Positions 1 through 7,902 of a stretch of 35,952 nucleotides of DNA are shown here, in pieces. Location: assembly GCA_001917905.1 (NCBI GenBank), contig MNEX01000250.1, positions 1,886 through 37,837 on the forward strand, in the 5' to 3' direction. Source of the stretch: Acidobacteria bacterium 13_1_40CM_65_14. Its GTDB lineage: Bacteria > Acidobacteriota > Vicinamibacteria > Vicinamibacterales > CAVVIG01. The notes under the pieces were generated by a model. It worked only from the letters and a program-made list of their open reading frames with translations, had not been told where the DNA came from and did no database searches. Position 1 is the first letter of the stretch, and each line of letters begins with the position of its first letter. The translations under genes and the position numbers were made by a program.

Positions 1-42
1 TTTTGCATTGCGCTCTCACCGTCCTCGGTGCCTCGCCCGCCG

Positions 43-735
43 TTATGGTAGTGGGTTACTTTCTTTGAACGGATCGTCGCTCTCGGAAAGCCTCGCGATT
101 TCCTCTTCAATGTCGTACTGCACTCGTCGGATTTCGACCTCATCGCCGTCGACGACGGCGTAGGCGGCCCGAGGATCGCCGTCGTACGACAGGCTGACGC
201 TGCCTGAGTTCGCCACGGTGAACCTCGACAATCGCCGAACGTATGGTTGGTGGATGTGTCCATACACGACCGACCGCGATGCGAGCGAACCGTAGGCACG
301 TTCCAACTCGTCGTCCGAGGCGTTCGCGAAGGGAGAACGATACGCGTCGTCAGGCCCGGCGTGCACGACGGTCAGATCGCCGGTGGACCACCGGATCGGA
401 AGCGAGCGCAGCCATGCGAGCCGTTCCTCGCCGATCGCGCGGAGCGTCGCCGGTATCGTGTGCGTCAACAGCAGGTCTCGCACTCGTTGAAGGTGAGGAG
501 CCTGCAGCATCTCCGTGACGCGGTGCGGCATCCAGAGCATCTCATCGGCGTTGCCATAGACGCCCGGCCAGTTCAACTCGCGAACACGATCGATGACTTC
601 CGCCGGACGCGATCCGCCGCCAACCAGGTCTCCGCCCTGAACGACGAGGTCGGCCCCCGCCGTTTGCAGGTCCGCAATCACCGCTTCCAGTGCTGTCAGA
701 TTGCCGTGGATGTCCGAGACCACCGCGATGCGCAT
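43..735 (-). CDS. Calcineurin-like metallophosphoesterase (YfcE/MJ0936-type)
   Basis: This 230-aa protein begins with SDIHGN (residues 8-13), the metal-binding DxH motif of the calcineurin-like phosphoesterase superfamily. GGD (34-36) and GNADE (61-65) supply the next metal ligands, and GHIHQPY (158-164) is the C-terminal GHxH motif. The family is known for dinuclear-metal phosphodiesterases acting on small phosphodiesters or nucleotides; the substrate here cannot be read from the sequence. There is no signal peptide, so the enzyme is probably cytoplasmic. ATG at 735 is favoured because the family's N-terminal beta strand (MRIAVVSD) starts exactly there. It is divergent from the flap endonuclease gene, with only 65 bases between the two starts, so they may share a regulatory region. 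Confidence 0.9.
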   Translation of the reverse strand: MRIAVVSDIHGNLTALEAVIADLQTAGADLVVQGGDLVGGGSRPAEVIDRVRELNWPGVYGNADEMLWMPHRVTEMLQAPHLQRVRDLLLTHTIPATLRAIGEERLAWLRSLPIRWSTGDLTVVHAGPDDAYRSPFANASDDELERAYGSLASRSVVYGHIHQPYVRRLSRFTVANSGSVSLSYDGDPRAAYAVVDGDEVEIRRVQYDIEEEIARLSESDDPFKESNPLP

Positions 736-768
736 AGGGCTGTGAACGAAGCTTACAGTACGCAGGTC

Positions 769-795
769 GGAGGAAACGTCCTCATGAGAGACTGA
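769..795 (+). promoter_or_regulatory. Strong Shine-Dalgarno followed by a three-codon mini-ORF ahead of the FEN1 start
   Basis: GGAGG at 769-773 is the best ribosome-binding sequence in the spacer. It is spaced correctly not for the endonuclease GTG (801) but for ATG 784, which opens Met-Arg-Asp-stop (784-795). The stop ends five bases before GTG 801. This could be a mini-cistron coupling translation to the endonuclease, or a coincidence. A weaker purine run, GAGAG at 786-790, could serve GTG 801 directly. Confidence 0.3.
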
Positions 796-800
796 CGCTC

Positions 801-1799
801 GTGGGCGTTCTTCTCACGCCGATCATCGTCAAGCAGACGCTCTCGCTCGACGATCTCCGCGGCGCGCGGCTGGCCGTCGACGCTCACGGCGAGCTGTATC
901 AGTTTCTCGCGCTCATTCGGCTTCGCGACGGCACGCCGCTCCGTGATTCAAAGGGACGCATCACGTCCCACCTCGCCGGGCTGTTCTACCGCACGACGCG
1001 GCTCATCGCCGATTACGGATTGCAGCTCGTGTTCGTGTTCGATGGCGTACCGCCGCCGCTCAAGATGGCCGAGCTCGACGCGCGGCGCGCGGTCAGAGAA
1101 CGGTACGAGCAGGAGCACGCGGCGGCGCTGGCCGCGGGCGATCTTCCGGCGGCGTACTCGAAGGCCACGATGACGTCGCGGCTGACGCGCGACATGGCCG
1201 GCGAAGCGCGCGAGCTCCTGCGGCTGCTCGGCATCCCGATCGTCCAGGCGCCGTCCGAAGCCGAAGCGCAGGCGGCGCACATGGCGCGCGCGGGCGCTGT
1301 CTGGGCGGCCGCGACGAAGGACTACGATTCGCTCCTCTTCGGCGCGCCGCGCGTCGTCCGATTTCTGACCGTGTCGGGCAAGGAGTTCCTGCCCAGTCAG
1401 GGAATCGCCCGGCCCATTGAACCGGAACTGATCGAGCTGGATCGGCTCCTGGATGCTTTGCAGATCCGCCGCGAGCAGCTCGTCGATCTCGCGATGCTCG
1501 TCGGCACCGATTTCAACAGCGGCGTCAAAGGGATCGGCCCGAAGAAAGCCTTGAAGCTCGTTCGCGAGCACGGCCGGATCGAACGGATGCCGGACGACAT
1601 CCGCCGGGCTGTCGGCGACGTCGACGCGGTCCGGCAGATCTACCTTGCCCCGCCGGTGACCGACGAGTACGACATCCGCTTCGAAGAACCCGATTTCGAA
1701 GGCGTCGTCCAGTTTCTCTGCGGGGAGCGGGAGTTTTCGCGAGATCGGGTCACGGCCGCGCTCGACCGTGCGTTTCGCCAACGGTCCTTCGACGCGTGA
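801..1799 (+). CDS. Archaeal/eukaryal-type flap endonuclease (FEN1/XPG family)
   Basis: This 332-aa protein looks like archaeal FEN-1 from end to end. The N-terminal XPG region has D27 (AVDAHGELYQFL) and D81 (FVFDGVPP). The XPG-I region has E153 and E155 (PSEAEAQ) and D174 and D176 (TKDYDSLL). D237 (GTDFN) is followed by the helix-hairpin-helix GVKGIGPKKAL (241-251). All the acidic metal ligands of the family are therefore present. FEN1 cuts 5' flaps in replication and repair. The GTG start is preferred because MGV at the N-terminus matches the conserved FEN1 start, where the processed Gly contacts DNA. The C-terminus ends near AFRQRSFDA without a clear PCNA-binding QxxLxxFF box, which fits a bacterium that lacks PCNA. 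Bacteria normally use the PolA 5' nuclease domain, so transfer from an archaeal-type source is inferred. Confidence 0.88.
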   Translation: MGVLLTPIIVKQTLSLDDLRGARLAVDAHGELYQFLALIRLRDGTPLRDSKGRITSHLAGLFYRTTRLIADYGLQLVFVFDGVPPPLKMAELDARRAVRERYEQEHAAALAAGDLPAAYSKATMTSRLTRDMAGEARELLRLLGIPIVQAPSEAEAQAAHMARAGAVWAAATKDYDSLLFGAPRVVRFLTVSGKEFLPSQGIARPIEPELIELDRLLDALQIRREQLVDLAMLVGTDFNSGVKGIGPKKALKLVREHGRIERMPDDIRRAVGDVDAVRQIYLAPPVTDEYDIRFEEPDFEGVVQFLCGEREFSRDRVTAALDRAFRQRSFDA

Positions 1800-1813
1800 C
1801 GATCGGAGCGTCC

Positions 1814-1835
1814 GGGCGGACACGCGGGTCCGCCC
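1814..1835. terminator. Hairpin between convergent genes
   Basis: A perfect 8-bp stem (GGGCGGAC at 1814-1821, GTCCGCCC at 1828-1835) encloses a 6-base loop. It fills almost the whole gap between the stop of the flap endonuclease (1799) and the stop of the fucosidase (1836). The position suits a bidirectional terminator, but neither side shows a good U tract. Confidence 0.5.
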
Positions 1836-3185
1836 CTACTTCGAGTCGAGATCGAGTGCGACGATCGTGTCGAGCGGGTCGACGACGTCACTCGGCATCT
1901 GCACGACAACCCCGAAGTCGTGCTCGGAGAACGCGGCCGCGCGTCCCGTGGTCAGGAACCGCGCGCTGCGAACCTTCGCGCCGAGCGGCGGGAGCAGCAA
2001 AGCCCTGTAAGCCTTGTCCGGCGCCTCGAGCACGTGGACGTACACGCGACTGCCCTTTCGCGTCGTGACGCCCCACGCCTGCGGCGCAATGGGGCCGCCG
2101 CGCGTGCCGTAGATCGCTTCGCCATTCCTGGCCAGCCACGCGCCCACCTCTCGAAGACGCGTGACGAATTCCGGCTGGATGCGGCCGTTCGGCATCGGAC
2201 CGACGTTCAGGAGAAAATTCGCGTTCGAACCCGCCGCGCGCACCAGATACCGAATGAGATCACGAGTGGACTTGTAGCGCCGGTCGGTGATGTTGAATCC
2301 CCAGGCGCCGTTGATCGTCTCGCACGTCTCGAGCGGCAAGTCGCCGATCTCGGAGTCTTTGTTGAACTCGGCGGTCCTGCCGCCGGGCAGATCCTTCTCG
2401 AACATCTGGAAGTCCTCGCCCGGGAACGGGCGGCGATGATGATTCGCGCCGATGAGCGCCTGTGGCTGAAGCCGATGGATCAGCGAATAGGTCGTGTCGA
2501 GTCGCCACTCCGCATCGGGACGATCCCACCAGCCGTCGAACCAGATGCCGCCGATCTCGCCGTAGCTCGTCAAGAGCTCGCGAAGCTGCCCATTCATGTA
2601 GTCGATGTAGCGGGGCCATTCGCCCTGCTCCCTCCGGCCCGCGTCGCGTCCCGTGCGGCCGAGTGGAAAGTAGTCGGGGTGATGCCAATCGAGCTGCGAA
2701 TAGTAGAAGAACAGCTTGAGGCCCTGTTTGCGGCATTCCTCGGCGAGCAGCTTCAACACATCCTTCTTGTAGGGCGTGCGCGCGACGATGTTGTAGTCGG
2801 AGACCTTCGAGTCGAACATCGCGAAGCCGTCGTGATGCTTGCTCGTGATGGTGATGTACTTCATGCCCGCGGATTTCGCGAGCGCAACCCACTCCGCCGC
2901 GTCGAACGCCACAGGATTGAACAACGCCGGCAGCTTCTCGTAATCGGCGGACGGGATTCTGCGGTTGTTCATCACCCACTCGCCGTCGCCGAGCACGCTG
3001 TAGACGCCCCAATGCACGAACAGACCGAAGCGCGCGTCCTGGAACCACTCGCGCGCCGCCAGGTTCGCGCCGCTCGGGCGATAGCTTGTTTGTGCGCGAC
3101 CGGCGACGGCCGCCGACAGCGCCGCGGCGCACGTCACGACCCAAAGGGCGTGTTTCCCCGCGTTGAAAGAGTGTTTGGCCTTCAT
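1836..3185 (-). CDS. Secreted alpha-L-fucosidase, glycoside hydrolase family 29
   Basis: This 449-aa protein has an N-terminal signal peptide ending near AVAGRAQ (residue 32). Family GH29 landmarks follow in order: WFQDARFGLFVHWG (47-60), SKHHDGFAMFD (115-125), FYYSQLDWHHPDYF (160-173) and IWFDGWWD (214-221). Asp217 is in the position of the catalytic nucleophile. A C-terminal beta domain begins near residue 365. The enzyme releases alpha-linked L-fucose from glycans in the periplasm or outside the cell. The open frame continues upstream to 4151, but that part is antisense-frame noise over the receptor gene. ATG 3185 is chosen because it gives the signal peptide and lies two bases after the receptor stop. 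Being the last gene of the run, it is presumably translationally coupled to the receptor. Confidence 0.92.
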   Translation of the reverse strand: MKAKHSFNAGKHALWVVTCAAALSAAVAGRAQTSYRPSGANLAAREWFQDARFGLFVHWGVYSVLGDGEWVMNNRRIPSADYEKLPALFNPVAFDAAEWVALAKSAGMKYITITSKHHDGFAMFDSKVSDYNIVARTPYKKDVLKLLAEECRKQGLKLFFYYSQLDWHHPDYFPLGRTGRDAGRREQGEWPRYIDYMNGQLRELLTSYGEIGGIWFDGWWDRPDAEWRLDTTYSLIHRLQPQALIGANHHRRPFPGEDFQMFEKDLPGGRTAEFNKDSEIGDLPLETCETINGAWGFNITDRRYKSTRDLIRYLVRAAGSNANFLLNVGPMPNGRIQPEFVTRLREVGAWLARNGEAIYGTRGGPIAPQAWGVTTRKGSRVYVHVLEAPDKAYRALLLPPLGAKVRSARFLTTGRAAAFSEHDFGVVVQMPSDVVDPLDTIVALDLDSK

Positions 3186-3187
3186 GG

Positions 3188-4267
3188 CTAGAACTGCACG
3201 CGCATCTGGAACCGGACCAGGCGCGGGTTCAGAATCGTGACCGGATTCCCCACAACCGGCCCGAACGTGCTCACCTGCGTCAGCACCGGATTCACGTTCA
3301 GCGCGTTGAAGACGTCGACCTGCGGCGTCAACACCACGGATCGAGACGCACGAAAGGTCTTGGCGGCGCTGAAATCGAGCTGCGTCACGCGCGGCATGTA
3401 GCGAAATCCCGGCGGATCGAGCAGAACGTTGACCTGCGTCTGCGTCAACGCCGGGATGATGGTTCGATTCACCTGGTAGTTGATCGTCGCGTCGTGATTG
3501 TCGGGATTCGCCGGTGGCGTGTTGGCCGGGGCCGTCGGGCCGAAGCCGTCGGCGCTCTGGAACACGCCGCTCACGCGAAGGCCGTAGGGCAGCGGATACG
3601 TCCCGCTGATCTTGATCGTCGTCGACCAGGGAATCTGGAACTGACGCTGATCGCAGAAGCGGAGCGCGTTGGGATCGCCGACGTCGCACAGCACGCTGAT
3701 GGTGTGCCCCACGTTGACGCCGCCGTTCAGCGTTGCGCCGTTCCGGCCTCTTCCATTCATCGTCACGTCGAAGCCGTTGTAGGTCCGCTTGTTGTTCGGC
3801 GACGTCGTATCGAGCTCGTTCACCAGCCCCAGGAACGGACGCTGCAGGTTGTAGGCCGGCAAGGTGTCGCCGTTGCCGCGCGGATCGGGGATGTTCGTCA
3901 GGACGTACGCGTTCAATGGCACCGCGAGGTTCCGGGTGTAGACCATGTGGTGATACTCGCGCCGGTAATAGTTGGCGGACAGCGAAACGCCGGTCCACAC
4001 CTCGCGCTGCACGCCGACGTTGTAGAGAACCTGATACGGCCGCTCGAGGTCGGGATCGGGGTTGATGTTGCGGCGGACGCCGAGCGTGGCGTTGTTCGCC
4101 GCGCCCAGCTCGCTGTCCTGGGCGATATCGTCGCGATTGAGATCGTTCCACGTCACGATGTCGCTGCCCTGGACGAGCGGGTTGTACTTGTCCGCGAACC
4201 CCGTCGCCTCCTGTTGCATGTAGCGGCCCGCGGCGCCTTTGATCGCCGTCTTGCCGTCGCCAAACAC
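3188..4267 (-). pseudogene. C-terminal half of a TonB-dependent receptor, fragment downstream of a frameshifting deletion
   Basis: These about 359 residues correspond to the last part of an Oar-like TonB-dependent receptor. The fragment begins at FGDGKTAIKG, continues through YMQQEATGF and the paired RPYQVLYNVGVQRE and NYYRREYHHM segments, and ends in the outer-membrane signature FQMRVQF. It aligns closely with the C-terminus of the intact paralogue at 10549-13434, whose matching segment starts at FGDGRTALKG. It has no signal peptide or plug domain of its own and is out of frame with the N-terminal fragment at 4153-4752. The apparent GTG start is just a codon inside the barrel. About 440 residues present in the paralogue (second half of the plug and first half of the barrel) are missing between the two fragments. 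Confidence 0.8.
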
Positions 4268-4752
4268 ATGCTCACGCCAGGCAGCACCGACCCAATCGTC
4301 TGATAGTTTCGTCCTGTCGGCAGCGCGTCGAGGACATCTCGCATCAGCACGTCGCGACGCAGCGTGGTCTGGACGTCGACGATCGGCGACGCGCCTGATA
4401 CCGTCACCGTCTCCTCGAGACCGCTGACCATGAGCTCGACATTCACCGATGCCGTGAAGTTCGCGCTGAGCTCGACGCCGTCCCGCTTGACTGTGGTGAA
4501 GCCTGGCAGCGCAAACGTCACGGAGTACGTGCCTGGCCGCAGATCGATGATCTTGTATTGGCCCTGCGAGTCGGTGAACGACGTGCGGGTTTTTTCAATG
4601 AGGATCGGGCTTGTCGCTTCGACCGTCACGCCGGGCAGGACCGCGCCAGAGGTGTCCTTCACGACGCCGGCAATGACGCTTTGGGCCGACGCAACCGCCG
4701 GCAGCGCCAGGCAGACCACAGCCACGAGCGGCGACCAGAACGTCCGGCGCAT
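4153..4752 (-). pseudogene. N-terminal fragment of a TonB-dependent receptor (carboxypeptidase-regulatory domain plus start of plug)
   Basis: The fragment has a signal peptide (residues 1-24, cleavage near VASAQ), a carboxypeptidase-regulatory-like domain (about 25-105, GVVKDTSGAVLPGVTVEA to GVELSANF) and the beginning of the plug (VQTTLRRDVL, LPTGRNYQTIGSVLPGVSM). After residue about 162 the frame turns into Arg-rich nonsense (CLATARRRS) and stops at 4153. The correct barrel frame resumes at 4267, so the gene has lost an internal block and its reading frame. GGGAGG at 4760-4765 is a strong ribosome-binding site seven bases before ATG 4752. It lies in the 16-base gap after the monooxygenase, so translation could still begin. 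The product could not form a transporter. Confidence 0.8.
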
Positions 4753-4768
4753 ACCTCTTCCTCCCGAG

Positions 4769-6367
4769 CTATTGTCGGTGTTGCTGCAGCCGCTTCAATG
4801 CTTCGCGGGCGAGCGCATAGTGCGAATCGAGCTCCAGCGCTCTGCGGAACTCGCCGTCGGCCTCATTCAACCGCCCCAGCGGCAGCAGCACGTTCCCAAG
4901 GTTGTAGTGCGCGGCCGCGGCATCGGGCTTCAATCGAAGCGTCTCCGAGAATTGCCGCGCGGCGCTCTCGAGGTCGCCGGCTTCGACGAACAGCAGCGCG
5001 AGATCGTCGTGAAGCGACGCGTTGTCGGGGTCGGCCTCGAGCATCGTGCGGTAGCCGCTGATGTGCTGTGGCAACAGCTTCGCGCGCAGGCTCCGGGCCA
5101 GCGCCGGCAGGTCGGCGGGATTGCGCGGCAAGACCTGCACCCAGAGATCCCCCATCTCGTCGGAGGAGCGCTGCCCGAATCTCACTCGAACGGGTGGTGT
5201 GTTCGGGTTGGCCGGATTGCGATCGGAATTGTCGTAGGTGTACTCCATCGACAGGCGGGTGCCAGCCGGAAGATTCACCGGCTTCTCATATCGATACGAG
5301 TCCTGCCAGTGGAAGTCCCAGTTGCGGATGTAGATCAGCCACCTGGTCGTGCCGTTCGGCAGCGTCGCCCAACCCTTGATCTCCTTCGCCAAGTTATGTG
5401 CATGCGGCTGGACACTGTACGCGTCGACGTCGACGGGAAGCGTGTAGGAATCGGCGGCGACGTAGCGCTGCTGGCCCGCAGGGATATCGATGTCCTGGCG
5501 GTTGAGGCGAATCATGGCCGGCGTTCGCGTGGGTGGTGCGGCGGCGAAGTGCAGCCCGACGCTCGCGTCGATCGTCTCCCACGCACCGGTCGGGCGCAGG
5601 TGGAGCATCAGCACCAGGTCGGTGTCCTTGTCGAGCGACCACGCCATGCGGTCGGGTGCGGCCGGCGGCGTCTGACCGGGCGTCCAGCCAAGAAAGTAGC
5701 CGTCCGGGTTCCTGGCGGACAACGGAATCAGCCCCTCGTAGCCGGGCTCCGGATCGCTCCGATCCATCTGCAGCGACGCTCGCGTCGGATCGATCATGAT
5801 CGTCGCGTGGTGAACGACGCGCGGATTGTTCGTTCGGAACTCCCACGCGTTGACGTAACGCCGCGAGGGTATCGGGACCGGGATCACGAAATTGCGAAGC
5901 CTGTCGGGCCCACCAGGCGGCAGTCGGTACGCTTCGGGCATCTTGACGATGAGATCGGGCCGACCCGCCTGCCACTCGCCGGTCGCGTCAGGCCGCGATG
6001 GCAGCGCCGCTGGGTCGCCAAGCGGGGCGCCCTCGTCGGCCCACCGGACGATCGCCGCGATCTGTTCGTCGGCGAGCCGACGCGCGCCGATGAAGTCGCC
6101 GTATCCGGCCTCTGGCTTCCAGGGCGGCATCGTGCGCCGCCGGACGGCAGCGGCAATGGCCTTCGCGCGCGGGCGTGCGTCGGCAAACGTGAGCAGGCTG
6201 AACGGCGCCGAGCCGTCCGGTCGATGGCACGACGCACATTGCTGAGAGAGAATCGGCCCGACGTCTTTCGCAAACGTCACACTGGTTGGAGACGATCCGC
6301 TGACGGACGCGATCCGCAAAGCGGCCGCCCCCACGGCGACGAGAGACGTCACGTGGCGGTCCGACAT
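4769..6367 (-). CDS. Cytochrome c / PHM-like copper monooxygenase / TPR fusion protein
   Basis: Three modules are visible in 532 aa. First is a cytochrome c domain (about 30-115) with haem motif C44-A-S-C47-H48 and probable axial Met80 in MPPW. Second is a copper type II, ascorbate-dependent monooxygenase-like region (about 140-412). Its ligand set is H186-H187 (RVVHHATI) and H256 (LMLHLRP) for one copper, and H322, H324 (QPHAHNL) and M405 (SSDEMGDL) for the other. Third is a C-terminal TPR array (about 435-530, with DLALLFVEAGDLESAARQF and LGNVLLPLGRLNEADGEF). PHM and dopamine beta-hydroxylase use these same six ligands to hydroxylate C-H bonds, and SSDEM matches PHM closely. The N-terminus is only a weak signal sequence. 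The fused haem could deliver electrons in place of ascorbate (inference). The substrate is unknown. Confidence 0.82.
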   Translation of the reverse strand: MSDRHVTSLVAVGAAALRIASVSGSSPTSVTFAKDVGPILSQQCASCHRPDGSAPFSLLTFADARPRAKAIAAAVRRRTMPPWKPEAGYGDFIGARRLADEQIAAIVRWADEGAPLGDPAALPSRPDATGEWQAGRPDLIVKMPEAYRLPPGGPDRLRNFVIPVPIPSRRYVNAWEFRTNNPRVVHHATIMIDPTRASLQMDRSDPEPGYEGLIPLSARNPDGYFLGWTPGQTPPAAPDRMAWSLDKDTDLVLMLHLRPTGAWETIDASVGLHFAAAPPTRTPAMIRLNRQDIDIPAGQQRYVAADSYTLPVDVDAYSVQPHAHNLAKEIKGWATLPNGTTRWLIYIRNWDFHWQDSYRYEKPVNLPAGTRLSMEYTYDNSDRNPANPNTPPVRVRFGQRSSDEMGDLWVQVLPRNPADLPALARSLRAKLLPQHISGYRTMLEADPDNASLHDDLALLFVEAGDLESAARQFSETLRLKPDAAAAHYNLGNVLLPLGRLNEADGEFRRALELDSHYALAREALKRLQQHRQ

Positions 6368-6417
6368 GGGGAGTCAGCCAACGCGCCTCGCAAGCCGCGG
6401 AGCGCGCCGGCGATGCT

Positions 6418-6786
6418 TCACTTCACGACTGAGATTTTCGTCGGCCTGATCGCGACGGTGTAGTCGGTGTACCGGTCGCGCTTTCCCTTGACTTCGACTT
6501 GCTTCCCGACGAAGGGAAGCAGCTTCGCGTTGTTGTTCTCGGTATATTCGCCAACGAACTTGAACAGACCATCGCCATCGGTCAGCAGTCCGAGTGGCTT
6601 GCCCTGTTTGGCGCAATCCACGGCGCACGATACGTGCGCGGCTCCTGTGCCCTTGGCGACGCCCTGTTTGCCGTAGCACGCGACGTCGACGACTTCGCCT
6701 CTGAGCGTCACCTCGTCGTCGGCACCCCGCAACAGTGGCGCCGCGAGAAGCAGCGCCAGCGCCAGAAATCCGGCGTGCCTGCGCAT
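6418..6786 (-). CDS. Small exported Cys-containing protein of unknown function
   Basis: This 122-aa protein has a signal peptide (residues 1-21, FLALALLLAAPLLRG). The mature part is of small beta-barrel type: EVTLRGEVVDVACYGKQG, then a Cys pair in HVSCAVDCAKQGKPLG, then VGKQVEVKGKRDRY and a final ISVVK strand. Three Cys (37, 54, 58) could bind a metal or form a disulfide; the pattern is not CxxCH, so it is not a cytochrome. I do not recognise a named family with certainty; an OB-fold-like shape is inferred. ATG 6786 is fixed by AGGAGG at 6793-6798, an ideal ribosome-binding site that lies just before the end of the upstream gene's coding sequence. Only two bases separate the upstream stop from this start, so the two are translationally coupled. 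Confidence 0.75.
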   Translation of the reverse strand: MRRHAGFLALALLLAAPLLRGADDEVTLRGEVVDVACYGKQGVAKGTGAAHVSCAVDCAKQGKPLGLLTDGDGLFKFVGEYTENNNAKLLPFVGKQVEVKGKRDRYTDYTVAIRPTKISVVK

Positions 6787-6788
6787 CG

Positions 6789-7706
6789 CTAACCTCCTGT
6801 CTTCGCCGGCACCACTTCCACGGTGACGTCGGCGGGCGTCGTGAGGATGCCATCGTCGGCATACGCTCTGATCACATAGGTCCCCGGCTGACTGAAGACA
6901 ACGCGCGTCGTCGCCTTTCCGTCCTTGACGACCATCGTCATCGGATCGAACGTCATTTTGCCGGGACCGCGCCACTCGGTCCACGTGACGGCGAGTCCTT
7001 CCTTGCTCGCCTTCACGATGGCCTGAGTGATCGGGCGCTCGCGAAACGTGAGGAGCCGCACGCCGTCGACGACCGCGACGTTGGGGTTGTTGCCACGGCC
7101 GCGCTGCGGTGGCGGCGCCGGAACACCGTCGTCGCTCGCCAGCGCCGTCAGCGTGACCGGTTCACCGACCGACACGGTCCGCGTCGTCAGCTCATCGATC
7201 GAGATCGTCGGCGGCCGATTCGGCTTGGCCTTCACCGAGTCGTTCCCCAACCCGCCACGATTCTCGCTGATGACGACGTCAGTGATCTGTTCTTCCATCA
7301 TCAGGGTGCCGTATGCCTTCTCAGTCTGTCCGTTGCGCGTCAGCGTCCAGACGAGCTCCTTCTTGCCGAAGTCGGCCGGCACTTTCACTTTGAACATGAA
7401 CTGCTGCCGCCGTGGATAGAAATGCGTGGCCTGCCCCTGATCGGCGGGTCCCGGTGAGAAGTTGTTGTCCGGCCCGATCGGGATTTCCGGTTCTTCGGCG
7501 TAATTCCGGTTCATGTACCCGAACAACAGGTTGAACGTCCCGTCCGGGTTCCTTTCCCAGCCTTCGAACACCGGGACGACGTTCTGACCGGAATTGTGGC
7601 GGATCTGCCCGATCTGTTGTCCCAGTTGCGCGCTCGACCGAGCCGGGGCCGCCAGCACCAGCGCCGCGGCGAGCGCGCACGTCGTGGCTCGTGGATGCGT
7701 TCTCAT
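6789..7706 (-). CDS. Exported protein with Ig/PKD-like C-terminal domain, function unknown
   Basis: This 305-aa protein has a signal peptide (MRTHPRATTCALAAALVLAAP, cleavage near SSAQ). A middle region of about 130 residues (VVPVFEGWERNPDGTFNLLFGYMNRNY through VWTLTRNGQTEKAYGTL) resembles a conserved Acidobacteriota hypothetical family. The C-terminus (about 195-300, RPPTISIDELTTRTVSVGEPVTL to GTYVIRAYADDGILTTPADVTV) is an Ig/PKD-type beta sandwich. No catalytic motif is visible, so a binding or scaffold role is possible. The open frame extends upstream to 7853, but ATG 7706 is chosen because it begins the signal peptide. It sits between the two copper monooxygenases, which suggests a shared process. 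Confidence 0.75.
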   Translation of the reverse strand: MRTHPRATTCALAAALVLAAPARSSAQLGQQIGQIRHNSGQNVVPVFEGWERNPDGTFNLLFGYMNRNYAEEPEIPIGPDNNFSPGPADQGQATHFYPRRQQFMFKVKVPADFGKKELVWTLTRNGQTEKAYGTLMMEEQITDVVISENRGGLGNDSVKAKPNRPPTISIDELTTRTVSVGEPVTLTALASDDGVPAPPPQRGRGNNPNVAVVDGVRLLTFRERPITQAIVKASKEGLAVTWTEWRGPGKMTFDPMTMVVKDGKATTRVVFSQPGTYVIRAYADDGILTTPADVTVEVVPAKTGG

Positions 7707-7902
7707 AGCGTTTCCACCGTCGACAATGTTGGGTCGAATCCCAGTGGCGTGTCCACGCTGATCAAAGACCACCTCGCGGGCGGGGCATCCCGGCTGGCTG
7801 CGTTGCTCCTCCCTCGAATACTCCCGGTATGCTCGGTCGTCGCGCCTTGCCATCCGGGCGCCGCGCTCCGCGATCTGGTCCTTGTTCAGCGTGGACGCGC
7901 CA

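Noticed and set aside
247-795. Plus-strand frame of 182 codons before the flap endonuclease
   Set aside because: It is antisense to the phosphoesterase and has no domain; only its last three codons coincide with the mini-ORF.
3186-4151. N-terminal extension of the fucosidase frame to 771 codons
   Set aside because: The extra 322 residues are an out-of-frame reading of the receptor gene; the signal peptide begins at 3185.
4364-6463. Long plus-strand open frame (699 codons)
   Set aside because: It lies antisense to the receptor fragment and the cytochrome/copper monooxygenase, which have clear motifs. Its translation is Arg/Val-rich without domains, as expected from GC-rich shadow frames.
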